This document shows, piece by piece, positions 1 to 6,438 of a stretch of DNA of 16,760 nucleotides (positions are counted from its first letter, which is position 1; each line of letters starts with the position of its first letter). Position numbers and translations under genes: made by a program. The notes beneath the pieces are model-generated. The model was not told where the DNA came from. It ran no database searches and saw nothing but the letters and a program-made list of their open reading frames with translations. The DNA is from Candidatus Desantisbacteria bacterium CG1_02_38_46 (GTDB taxonomy: Bacteria > Desantisbacteria > UBA1551 > UBA1559). The stretch covers positions 1-16,760 of the forward strand of contig MNUO01000032.1 in assembly GCA_001871015.1 (NCBI GenBank). The letters run 5' to 3'.

Positions 1-29
1 ACCAATATAATACTAAAAGGAGGCTCTCA

Positions 30-1742
30 ATGGATAAGAACTTCTTTCTTCATCCCCAGGATCCTATGCAGAGGAGGTATGAAATCTTGCGTGCATATTT
101 CGTGGAAGAACTCAATGCAGAGGAAGTAGCTAACAGATGCGACTGTTCCATACATACTGTTTATGGTTTACTAAAACAGTACAGGAAAAAGGAAGAGGTG
201 AATTTTTTCCTTCCTCTTAAGCAAGGACCAAAGGGACATCGTCCTTATGTAGAAAATTTGAAAGAGCAAGCTATTAGTTTACGCAAGAGAAATTACTCTA
301 TTTATGAAATTGAAGAAACTTTAAGTCGCAATGTCCAGCGAATTGCTCCAAAGACTATTGATTTTATTCTTAAGGAAGATGGCTTTAGCAAACTTTTCCG
401 GCGAACCAATGCTGAACGATTAGAAGCACTGCAGGCTCGCCGGGAATATCCGGAGGAATCCAGTATCCAAGGATTTGCCACGGTTCCTCAAGTATCTACA
501 ATCTATGGAGGAACATTTCTTTTCATTCCTCTTATTTTAGAACTGGAACTGGATAAGTTACTTCAAGGAATTTCCTTTTATGGCTCCAAGCAAATTCCAT
601 CACTAAATTACCTGCTCTCCTACCTTGGGCTAAAACTATTAGGAAAAGAACGATTATGTCATATTGAAGATTTCAATTTTGATTACGGCATAGGCAGTTT
701 TGCAGGATTAAATGTACTCCCTAAATGTGCAGCTATTACTCAATACTCCTATCGTAACCCAGGTTCTTTAACCGTACAGTTAGTAAAAGGGTTTTTAAAA
801 ATATTGCATGGCCGCAATTTAGTAAAAGGCAATTACATTAATCTGGACTTTCATTCTATACCTCATTATGGAGATGAAAGCCAGCTTCAGAATAACTGGA
901 TACCCACCCGTGGCAAATCTATGAAGAGCATACTCTCATTTTTTGCCCAGGATTTAGAGACTACCTATCTCTGTTATGCAAATGCCGATATAGAAAGAGA
1001 AGAATCCAGCGATGAAGTATTAAAGTTTGTAGATTTTTACAACTCTACTACTGGAAAATTGCCTCACTGCCTGGTATTTGATTCTAAATTGACTACCTAT
1101 CGCAACATGGATACACTTAACCAGAAAGGCATTTTATTCATTACCCTGCGCAACCGAGGAAAATATATCCATAAAAAGATTGCCAAGATTCAAGAATGGG
1201 AAAAGGTTACAATAGATAACCTGAAAAGAAAGTACAAGAATCTGAATGCCTTTAGCGAATTAGTAGATCTAAAAGACTATCAGGGAAAAATAAGGCAAAT
1301 AATTGTTACAGGCACAGGCCGGGAATTACCAATGGTCTTGCTTACCAATGATAAGGAATCTACAATAAAAGAAACTATTACTACTTACACTCATCGCTGG
1401 TTAATAGAACTCAACATCGGTGAAAATGTAGACTTTTTCAATCTGAATGCCTTAAGTTCACCTATAGTAGTCAAGGTAAACTTTGATATCGCCATGACCT
1501 TAATTGCCAATACTTTATACAAACTTCTGGTAAGAGAAATAAGGAAGTTTCAAAAGTCCAGGCCCAAAACTATTTTTCGTAGCTTTATAGAATCTCGCGC
1601 AAAAATTGACATTGAGAAAGACCTTATTACTGTTAAATTTGAAAAGAGATCCTTCAATCCCCTTATCATGGACTGGGTTAGAAAGAGACAGAACATTCTG
1701 GTACCCTGGATGGGCAACCGTAGACTTCGGTTCAAATTTTAG
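30..1742 (+). CDS. IS4-type DDE transposase
   Basis: A 570-residue cut-and-paste transposase. Residues about 15-60 look like a helix-turn-helix DNA-binding region (EEVANRCDCSIHTVYGLLKQ). A catalytic core follows, with candidate acidic residues D273 (INLDFHSIPH), D351 (LVFDSKLT) and E460. E460 lies in YTHRWLIE, which fits the Y-(2)-R-(3)-E signature of the IS4 superfamily; the lysine usually seen six residues later is absent. The frame is open and full length, so the enzyme may be active. A good ribosome binding site (AAAAGGAGG, 15-23) precedes the ATG, and a TATAAT lies at 6-11, with any -35 box outside the window. I could not find the element's terminal inverted repeats: the left end is at or beyond base 1 and the right end lies somewhere between 1743 and about 1780. 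The exact IS family within the superfamily is uncertain. Confidence 0.85.
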   Translation: MDKNFFLHPQDPMQRRYEILRAYFVEELNAEEVANRCDCSIHTVYGLLKQYRKKEEVNFFLPLKQGPKGHRPYVENLKEQAISLRKRNYSIYEIEETLSRNVQRIAPKTIDFILKEDGFSKLFRRTNAERLEALQARREYPEESSIQGFATVPQVSTIYGGTFLFIPLILELELDKLLQGISFYGSKQIPSLNYLLSYLGLKLLGKERLCHIEDFNFDYGIGSFAGLNVLPKCAAITQYSYRNPGSLTVQLVKGFLKILHGRNLVKGNYINLDFHSIPHYGDESQLQNNWIPTRGKSMKSILSFFAQDLETTYLCYANADIEREESSDEVLKFVDFYNSTTGKLPHCLVFDSKLTTYRNMDTLNQKGILFITLRNRGKYIHKKIAKIQEWEKVTIDNLKRKYKNLNAFSELVDLKDYQGKIRQIIVTGTGRELPMVLLTNDKESTIKETITTYTHRWLIELNIGENVDFFNLNALSSPIVVKVNFDIAMTLIANTLYKLLVREIRKFQKSRPKTIFRSFIESRAKIDIEKDLITVKFEKRSFNPLIMDWVRKRQNILVPWMGNRRLRFKF

Positions 1743-1776
1743 TATTAATTACGGGTCGTGATAATCGGTGTTAAAT

Positions 1777-1805
1777 TTGCTTTTTCCATAAAAATGTGTT
1801 ATAAT
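1777..1805 (+). promoter_or_regulatory. Sigma-70-like promoter for the protease pair
   Basis: TTGCTT (1777-1782), a 17-base spacer, then TATAAT (1800-1805), 28 bases upstream of the start codon at 1834. It lies just after the transposase and gives the small-protein/retropepsin pair its own transcript. Confidence 0.65.
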
Positions 1806-1833
1806 AATATTGTCCTAATGGAAAGGGGGGTTT

Positions 1834-2082
1834 ATGCCTGTTGATGAAAAATTGAAGAAAGAATTTGAATTTTACAAAAGCCAACCAGAAGAATGGCGCA
1901 AGGAGAATCAAGGGAATTTTGTGCTTATTAAGGACCAGAAAATACAAGGAATATTTGAAAGCTACACTGACGCATTACAAGAGGGAGTCAAACTCTTTTC
2001 AACAGAGAAATTTCTCATCCAACAGGTTGGCCAAGAGGACATCATTAATTACAATACTTCATCTCTAATAGGAGTTATGTAA
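1834..2082 (+). CDS. Small DUF5678-like protein upstream of retropepsin
   Basis: An 82-residue soluble protein of unknown function, starting at an ATG behind a strong AAGGGGGG site. The core (GNFVLIKDQKIQGIFESYTD, then ALQEGVKLF and FLIQQVG) has the layout of DUF5678-like small proteins: two short beta strands with a turn (FVLIKDQ.IQGIF), a helix (YTDALQEGVKLF), and a final strand. From memory, such proteins are often encoded directly upstream of retropepsin-like proteases, as here; the protease ATG lies two bases after this stop. The N-terminal 25 residues are charged and probably helical (KLKKEFEFYKSQPEEW). It may be a partner, substrate or inhibitor of the protease, but nothing in the sequence decides which. 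A second, distant relative lies at 13545. Confidence 0.8.
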   Translation: MPVDEKLKKEFEFYKSQPEEWRKENQGNFVLIKDQKIQGIFESYTDALQEGVKLFSTEKFLIQQVGQEDIINYNTSSLIGVM

Positions 2083-2083
2083 T

Positions 2084-2527
2084 ATGCCATCTTTTATAAC
2101 CAGATCCCCTCACCTTATTACAAACGGTCCTATTATAGCCGTTAGAATAGTGTTAGACGCATACACCAGAAAATCCTTGGAACAAGCGAGCAAACCCATC
2201 CCAGCTCCGATTACATTTAGTGCGTTAATCGACACGGGAGCATCAATAACATACATTTCACCCCGAGTTTCGTCTCAATTTAATCTTGTCCCGCGCGGAG
2301 TAAGCCAAATACTCACAGGTGGGTCCCCGGTACTTTCTAATTTATATGATATAGGTATTGATATAGGTGTTCATTTCCGTAGGAATATCATTTTTGACCC
2401 CATTCGTGTAGCTGAAGCTCCGCTAGTAGGCCAAACTAATATTGATTGCCTTCTTGGAAGGGATATTTTATCAATGGGCGTTTTTATTTACATAGGATAT
2501 GATGGAAGTTTCAGCTTTTCGATTTAA
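2084..2527 (+). CDS. Retropepsin-like aspartic protease
   Basis: A 147-residue single-domain protein with the active-site motif of retroviral-type aspartic proteases, ALIDTGAS (catalytic Asp at about residue 50), followed by the second family landmark CLLGRDIL (residues 122-129). One lobe of this size is too small for a two-lobed pepsin, so it should work as a homodimer with one Asp from each chain. No signal peptide or membrane segment is visible, which suggests a cytoplasmic protein. A ribosome binding site (AATAGGAG) lies in the end of the preceding gene, so the two are coupled. Bacterial members of this group have few known substrates. An active enzyme is likely because both motifs are intact; its target is unknown. 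Confidence 0.88.
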   Translation: MPSFITRSPHLITNGPIIAVRIVLDAYTRKSLEQASKPIPAPITFSALIDTGASITYISPRVSSQFNLVPRGVSQILTGGSPVLSNLYDIGIDIGVHFRRNIIFDPIRVAEAPLVGQTNIDCLLGRDILSMGVFIYIGYDGSFSFSI

Positions 2528-2530
2528 TTG

Positions 2531-2556
2531 AGGGGTCCTTCCTGGGATCCTTTTTA
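2531..2556 (+). terminator. Terminator after the retropepsin gene
   Basis: AGGGGTCC pairs with GGGATCCT across the loop TTCCT, with one G-A mismatch and two G-U pairs, followed by TTTTTA. It begins three bases after the protease stop codon. Confidence 0.6.
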
Positions 2557-2572
2557 TCCTTTAGCACAGGTT

Positions 2573-2628
2573 CTCGTGCCCTTCCCGCCATAAAGATTGG
2601 CGGACAAGCGGGGTACGGGAGTTTTTTT
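2573..2628 (+). terminator. Branched hairpin followed by a T tract
   Basis: An inner perfect stem CCGCCA/TGGCGG (2585-2590 with 2598-2603) is nested in an outer stem formed by CTCGTGCCC (2573-2581) and GGGTACGGGAG (2611-2621), with a two-base bulge and one G-U pair. Seven Ts follow. It may be a second terminator, or a dispersed repeat that happens to end in Ts. No gene is visible in this stretch. Confidence 0.5.
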
Positions 2629-2683
2629 ATCCCCCTACCCCTTTATTTTCAAAATCTTTCCGAATCTTACCGCCCCTAAAAAT

Positions 2684-2712
2684 AAAAAGCGGCCTAAATA
2701 GCCGCTTTCTTT
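2684..2712. terminator. Bidirectional terminator
   Basis: A perfect 8-bp stem AAAGCGGC/GCCGCTTT with a 7-base loop (CTAAATA). On the + strand it is followed by TTTCTTTATTT. On the minus strand the stem ends in TTTTTATTTTT, a better T tract, which hints that something on the minus strand (see 2742-3059) is or was transcribed towards it. Confidence 0.7.
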
Positions 2713-2741
2713 ATTTAACCAAACTAATTTACAGGTCTAAA

Positions 2742-3059
2742 TTACCAATCAAAATCGTCATCAAACGATGAACTTTTCTTTTTAGACGAATTGCCCCATA
2801 TGTCGACACTGCTGGAGGGATACCAGTGGCAGTTAATAGTCTTCAGTGACCTTACCAGAAAACAGTCGTTGAGCAAACATTTCCAGAATTTGGTTGTTAC
2901 TCTGGATACAGAAGGTGGTTGTTTTTCTTCTTTCAACGGAATCGAAGTTCTAAAGGATAAACCAGAAGCATATAAATAAAGTTGTGAGGCAACTTCACCT
3001 GAGGTTTTATCTTCCAGTAGGTACAGATATCTTTGAATATAATCTTTGAAAAAATACAA
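2742..3059 (-). CDS. Doubtful minus-strand ORF, possibly a gene remnant
   Basis: I do not recognise this 105-residue ORF. In its favour, its stop codon lies about 30 bases before a good minus-strand terminator, and the protein ends in a natural-looking low-complexity acidic tail (KKKSSSFDDDFDW). Against it, the start is a TTG with no ribosome binding site, the frame stays open upstream without an ATG, and no domain is visible. The opposite strand also carries a 62-codon open frame (2791-2979) that looks no better. Between the retropepsin stop (2527) and rpe (3123) there is otherwise nothing but the hairpins listed. This may be the 3' end of a decayed gene cut off when the rpe promoter region formed. 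Confidence 0.25.
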   Translation of the reverse strand: MYFFKDYIQRYLYLLEDKTSGEVASQLYLYASGLSFRTSIPLKEEKQPPSVSRVTTKFWKCLLNDCFLVRSLKTINCHWYPSSSVDIWGNSSKKKSSSFDDDFDW

Positions 3060-3085
3060 GGAAAATTGAAAATTGAAAATTTTTC

Positions 3086-3113
3086 TTGAAATTATAAAAA
3101 TTTGTGTTATAAT
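3086..3113 (+). promoter_or_regulatory. Promoter of the rpe-rpsP operon
   Basis: TTGAAA (3086-3091), a 16-base spacer and a perfect TATAAT (3108-3113). The -10 box ends only nine bases before the rpe ATG at 3123, so transcription would begin about two to four bases before the start codon. Confidence 0.7.
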
Positions 3114-3122
3114 ATAATTATC

Positions 3123-3773
3123 ATGAAAATAGTTAAGATTGCGCCATCCATATTGTCAGCTGATTTTACTAATCTCGAAAGCGAGATAAAAAAAGTAGAA
3201 AAGGCAGGTGCCGACCTTCTGCATATAGATGTTATGGATGGACATTTTGTTCCAAATATTACTATAGGTCAGCCGGTTGTGAGCGCGATTCGCAAGAAGA
3301 CAAAACTTCCTCTGGATGTGCATTTAATGATTGAGGAACCAGAAATTTATCTGGACGAATTCATTGATGCGGGAGCAGATTGCTTGACGGTTCATCTCGA
3401 GGCCTGCAGGCATCTGCACCGCGCAGTTTCTTTCATAACAAAGAGGAAAGTTAAAGCAGGAGTGGCGCTCAATCCTGCCACGCCATTGGACGGAATTAAA
3501 TATTTGCTTTCAGAATTAAGTCTTGTCCTTTTGATGACCGTAAATCCCGGGTTTGGCGGACAGGATTTGATTCCATCAGCCCTTTCCAAGATTGCAAAGT
3601 TAAATGAGATTATTCAATCCGGAGGGTTTAATATTGATATAGAGGTTGATGGTGGAATAAATAAAGAAACTGCACCAAAGGTAATAAAGGCTGGGGCAAA
3701 TATTCTTGTAGCGGGTTATGCAGTGTATCAGGGTGATGCGCGCAAAGCCATTAAATCATTACGCGGTTTATAG
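3123..3773 (+). CDS. rpe: Ribulose-phosphate 3-epimerase
   Basis: Interconverts D-ribulose 5-phosphate and D-xylulose 5-phosphate in the cytoplasmic pentose phosphate pathway. The TIM-barrel protein of 216 residues shows the family landmarks in order: IAPSILSADF at the N-terminus, HIDVMDGHFVPN (catalytic Asp and metal-binding His), VHLMIEEPE, TVHLEA, MTVNPGFGGQ and IEVDGGIN, with the second catalytic Asp and the phosphate-binding end. I chose the ATG at 3123 because the family begins MKIVKIAPSIL; the open frame extends to a TTG at 3102, but that lies inside the promoter spacer. There is no Shine-Dalgarno sequence. It is the first gene of the run, and its stop codon overlaps the ribosome binding site of rpsP. 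Confidence 0.95.
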   Translation: MKIVKIAPSILSADFTNLESEIKKVEKAGADLLHIDVMDGHFVPNITIGQPVVSAIRKKTKLPLDVHLMIEEPEIYLDEFIDAGADCLTVHLEACRHLHRAVSFITKRKVKAGVALNPATPLDGIKYLLSELSLVLLMTVNPGFGGQDLIPSALSKIAKLNEIIQSGGFNIDIEVDGGINKETAPKVIKAGANILVAGYAVYQGDARKAIKSLRGL

Positions 3774-3781
3774 GAGGTAAG

Positions 3782-4051
3782 TTGTTAAAAATAAGATTAA
3801 GAAGGGTTGGTGGAAAAAATAAACCATGTTACCAGCTCGTCCTTTGTGATTCGAGAGTATCCGTAAGAGGCAAAATTATTGAGAAGATGGGTAATTTTAA
3901 TCCTAAGTTGGATCCTCCACTTATTGGAATCAAAAGGGAGAGAATAGATTATTGGGTGAAGAAAGGTGCTAAATTTTCCGACAGAGTAGAATCTCTACTA
4001 AAAAAAACGTCTGAAACTACTACGGGAGGTTTAAATGAAGTCGCTGGTTGA
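3782..4051 (+). CDS. rpsP: 30S ribosomal protein S16
   Basis: An 89-residue S16 of the small ribosomal subunit. The start of the family is plain (KIRLRRVGGKNKPCYQLVL, then DSRVSVRGKIIEKMGNFNP), and the length is normal. The start codon is TTG at 3782, placed four bases after a very strong TAGGAGG; no ATG is available nearby. Its 3' end overlaps khpA by 17 bases in another frame. It opens the conserved cluster that here runs rpsP-khpA-trmD-rplS. Confidence 0.95.
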   Translation: MLKIRLRRVGGKNKPCYQLVLCDSRVSVRGKIIEKMGNFNPKLDPPLIGIKRERIDYWVKKGAKFSDRVESLLKKTSETTTGGLNEVAG

Positions 4052-4265
4052 ATACATTGTTAAGTGTATTGTAGATAATAAAGAATCTGTTGAGGTTAAA
4101 CAGATTGAAGGTGAAAGGTCAATTGTGTTAGAGGTAAAAGTTGCTCAAGAAGATATGGGAAAGGTTATCGGAAAAGAAGGCAGAACAATAAAGGCAATCC
4201 GTACTGTAATGGGAGTTGCTGCGACAAAGATTGGAAAAAAGGTTATGGTGGAACTGATGCAATGA
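4035..4265 (+). CDS. khpA: KH-domain RNA-binding protein KhpA
   Basis: A 76-residue single type-II KH domain protein. The GxxG loop that contacts RNA is visible as VIGKEGRT (GKEG at residues 46-49). In other bacteria KhpA pairs with KhpB (Jag/EloR) and influences cell elongation and small RNAs. It lies between rpsP and trmD as in many genomes, begins inside rpsP (ribosome binding site GGGAGG within the rpsP frame), and overlaps trmD by four bases (ATGA). The usual next gene, rimM, is missing here. Confidence 0.92.
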   Translation: MKSLVEYIVKCIVDNKESVEVKQIEGERSIVLEVKVAQEDMGKVIGKEGRTIKAIRTVMGVAATKIGKKVMVELMQ

Positions 4266-4972
4266 AGATTGATGTGCTGACGCTTTTTCCTAAGATGTTT
4301 GAGGGTCCGCTAACAGAGAGTATGCTCAAGAGAGCTCAGAAAAAAAAGTTTTTAGATATTAGAGTTCACAATATTCGCGATTTTACTATTGACAGACACA
4401 GAATTACCGATGACTTTTCATATGGCGGCGGTGGAATGGTCCTCAAGCCAGAGCCGATATTCAAGTCGGTGGAATTTCTTAAAAAATGTAGTGGCAGAGT
4501 TCACTCTGCAAAAGTTTTATTAATGACGCCTGATGGTAAAACTTTCAATCAGCAGATGGCAAAGAAACTTGCAAAACGCAAACATCTTATTTTTATTTGC
4601 GGGCATTATGAGGGTGTGGATGAAAGGGTAAGAAAGATAGTGGATGAAGAGATTTCTATTGGAGATTATGTCCTGACCGGCGGAGAACTCCCAGCAATGG
4701 TTGTTATAGATGCAGTTGCAAGGATGATAAAGGGAGTGGTTGGTAAGCAAGACGCTCCCAAGAAAGATTCATTTTACAAGGGGTTATTAGATTATCCTCA
4801 TTATACCCGTCCTCGAGAGTTCAGAGATATGAAGGTACCAGGGGTTCTTCTCTCTGGTAATCATAAGAAAATTCAGGAGTGGCGTGTGACTATTGCGTTA
4901 AAGAGAACGAAACAGCGTCGCCCAGATTTGTTAAAAGGAGATACCAATGCCAGATTTAGTCAGAGAGATTGA
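4262..4972 (+). CDS. trmD: tRNA (guanine37-N1)-methyltransferase
   Basis: Methylates N1 of G37 next to the anticodon of tRNAs reading CNN codons, using S-adenosylmethionine, which prevents +1 frameshifting. This is a SPOUT-fold dimer with a trefoil knot. The 236-residue sequence shows [13 protein letters not shown] at the start, YGGGGMV (residues 54-60), the knot segments [10 protein letters not shown] (114-123) and [12 protein letters not shown] (133-144), and a normal C-terminal domain ([10 protein letters not shown]). Length is typical. It overlaps khpA by four bases and rplS by 26, so the cluster is tightly coupled in translation. Confidence 0.96.
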   Translation: MKIDVLTLFPKMFEGPLTESMLKRAQKKKFLDIRVHNIRDFTIDRHRITDDFSYGGGGMVLKPEPIFKSVEFLKKCSGRVHSAKVLLMTPDGKTFNQQMAKKLAKRKHLIFICGHYEGVDERVRKIVDEEISIGDYVLTGGELPAMVVIDAVARMIKGVVGKQDAPKKDSFYKGLLDYPHYTRPREFRDMKVPGVLLSGNHKKIQEWRVTIALKRTKQRRPDLLKGDTNARFSQRD

Positions 4973-5264
4973 GAAAGAGCAAATAAAAAAGGATATTCCA
5001 GAATTTGTGCCAGGAGATGAGGTAAAAGTTCACTTAAGAATCCCGGAAGGAGAAAAAGAAAGAATTCAGATATACGAGGGAACGGTAATTGCGAGGAAGC
5101 ACGGTAGTTTAAGAGAAACTTTTACAGTAAGGAAAATTTCTTATGGAGTTGGAGTCGAGAGGATATTTCCCCTGCATTCTCCAATGATTGCAAAAATAGA
5201 AATTGCCAAAAAGGGTGATGTGCGCCGCGCAAAATTGTATTACCTGCGCAAGAAGAAAAAGTAA
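4947..5264 (+). CDS. rplS: 50S ribosomal protein L19
   Basis: A 105-residue L19, part of the 50S face that meets the 30S subunit. Recognisable core: [54 protein letters not shown], and the basic end [13 protein letters not shown]. It starts inside trmD with its own ribosome binding site (AAAAGGAG, 4934-4941). It is slightly shorter than E. coli L19 (115), which is common. Confidence 0.95.
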   Translation: MPDLVREIEKEQIKKDIPEFVPGDEVKVHLRIPEGEKERIQIYEGTVIARKHGSLRETFTVRKISYGVGVERIFPLHSPMIAKIEIAKKGDVRRAKLYYLRKKKK

Positions 5265-5272
5265 CATCGAAA

Positions 5273-5908
5273 GTGGATTTTTCCATTGAAGAAAAATTAT
5301 GGGCTCATGGATATAAACTTATTGCCGGCGTCGATGAAGCAGGACGAGGACCACTGGCAGGTCCTGTAGTAGCAGCAGCGGTAATACTGCAGAATATAAC
5401 GCAGACCTTTAGGTCTGCTGATGTAAAAGACCTAATTTATGAAATAAATGATTCAAAAAAACTGAGTCCTAAAAAACGAGAATTGCTTTTTAAAGAGATC
5501 AGAGAGAAGGCGGTTGGAATAGGGATAGGGACTGCAAACCATAAAGAAATTGATAAAATAAATATTCTTCAGGCAACACTTCTGGCTATGCGCAGGGCAA
5601 TTGAGAACCTGAAGAAAAAACCAGATTATGTCATTGTGGATGGCAAAGAGCTGCCACTTTTTTCTAATTCTCCCATTCCTCAAACTGCAATTATCAGGGG
5701 AGATTCCAAATGTCCTTCAATTGCTGCGGCTTCTATAATTGCCAAGGTTACAAGAGACAGATTAATGAGGGAACTTTCGTCTCAATACCCGCAGTATAAA
5801 TTTGAAAAACATAAGGGATATCCCACCAAAGAGCATATTAGAGTATTGGAAGAATTAGGGCCGTGCAAAATTCATAGATGGTCATTTAGGCCAGTAAAAG
5901 AATTGTAA
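5273..5908 (+). CDS. rnhB: Ribonuclease HII with a repeat-encoded insertion
   Basis: Cuts the RNA strand of RNA-DNA hybrids and single ribonucleotides in DNA. The active site is intact: GVDEAGRGPLAG (Asp21, Glu22), YVIVDG, and GDSKCPSIAAASIIAKVTRD. The start is GTG at 5273, eight bases after rplS, with only a weak ribosome binding site. Two oddities. Between AVIL (36-39) and NDSKKLS (59-65) there are 19 residues, whereas E. coli RNase HII has about nine. The extra stretch (about residues 42-50) is encoded by a palindrome of the dispersed repeat family (5396-5422). The TAA stop codon itself is part of another copy of that repeat (GTAACTCA at 5905). The loop lies away from the catalytic motifs in the linear sequence, so activity is probably kept. 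Confidence 0.94.
   Translation: MDFSIEEKLWAHGYKLIAGVDEAGRGPLAGPVVAAAVILQNITQTFRSADVKDLIYEINDSKKLSPKKRELLFKEIREKAVGIGIGTANHKEIDKINILQATLLAMRRAIENLKKKPDYVIVDGKELPLFSNSPIPQTAIIRGDSKCPSIAAASIIAKVTRDRLMRELSSQYPQYKFEKHKGYPTKEHIRVLEELGPCKIHRWSFRPVKEL
5396..5422 (+). repeat. Palindromic repeat unit inside the rnhB coding region
   Basis: ATAACG leads into GCAGACCT-TT-AGGTCTGC (5401-5418), a perfect 8-bp palindrome, followed by TGA. It matches the intergenic unit at 11171-11193 (GTAACTCA, then CAGACCT-TC-AGGTCTG, then A) at most positions. A third half-site, AGACCTAA (5428-5435), can pair alternatively with TTAGGTCT (5409-5416). It stays in frame and encodes part of NITQTFRSAD. Confidence 0.75.
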
Positions 5909-5987
5909 CTCAAACCTTTTCGAAGAGTCCGATTGTAACTCAAACCTTCAGGTTTGATACAATATCAGGACTAAAGTCCTGAGTTAC
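5905..5987. repeat. Cluster of three GTAACTCA palindromic units
   Basis: Unit 1 (5905-5934) begins GTAACTCAAACC and has a decayed hairpin around TTTTCGAAGAG. Unit 2 (5935-5957) is GTAACTCA with the hairpin CAAACCT-TC-AGGTTTG. Unit 3 (5965-5987) is inverted: TCAGGACT-AA-AGTCCTGA running into GAGTTAC. Units 2 and 3 face each other, so GTAACTCA and TGAGTTAC form an 8-bp outer stem around two hairpins. The cluster fills the gap between rnhB and yraN. Confidence 0.85.
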
Positions 5988-6010
5988 AAACAAAGTAATA
6001 ATAGACGAAA

Positions 6011-6373
6011 ATGGAAAGCCACAGGATTACCCTGGGCAAAAAGGGTGAAGAAATTGCTCTTAAATACTTGAAGAAAAGAGGTTATAAAATAATTGAGTGC
6101 AATTACCGCTCGCGCCTGGGCGAAATTGACATTATAGCGTTTCATAAAGGGGTGATGGCATTTATTGAAGTAAAAACCAGGGGGAGTGCAAATTTCGGCT
6201 TGCCACAGGAATCAGTGAATGAACGAAAACAGCAGCAAATTGCAAGAGTTGCTTTAAATTACATTCGCCACAAAGGATTGAGTGAAAGGAAATTCAGGTT
6301 TGATGTGGTAGGCATTGATTTTTCTTCAGGCAAACCAGAAATTACACTTATTCAGGATGCGTTCCAATCGTAA
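6011..6373 (+). CDS. yraN: YraN/UPF0102 family nuclease-fold protein
   Basis: A 120-residue member of UPF0102. Family landmarks are LGKKGEEIALKYLKKRGYKI, the restriction-endonuclease-like core RLGEIDIIA, and FIEVKTR, spaced as in PD-(D/E)xK folds. The biochemical role is not firmly established; members often sit beside rnhB, as here, which suggests a link to nucleic-acid maintenance. The ATG at 6011 has no clear ribosome binding site. The gene is bracketed by two identical 29-bp repeat copies (5960-5988 and 6379-6407). Confidence 0.92.
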   Translation: MESHRITLGKKGEEIALKYLKKRGYKIIECNYRSRLGEIDIIAFHKGVMAFIEVKTRGSANFGLPQESVNERKQQQIARVALNYIRHKGLSERKFRFDVVGIDFSSGKPEITLIQDAFQS

Positions 6374-6378
6374 TATAT

Positions 6379-6407
6379 CAATATCAGGACTAAAGTCCTG
6401 AGTTACA
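6379..6407. repeat. Inverted GTAACTCA palindromic unit
   Basis: The hairpin TCAGGACT-AA-AGTCCTGA (6384-6401) runs into GAGTTAC. The 29 bases 6379-6407 are identical to 5960-5988. It begins five bases after the yraN stop codon. Confidence 0.85.
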
Positions 6408-6438
6408 TTTAAATGATAAGGATAGTGATAGGTTTTAA

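Noticed and set aside
3102-3122. Upstream TTG start for rpe adding seven residues
   Set aside because: It lies within the promoter spacer and -10 box, and the added MCYNIII is not part of the family N-terminus.
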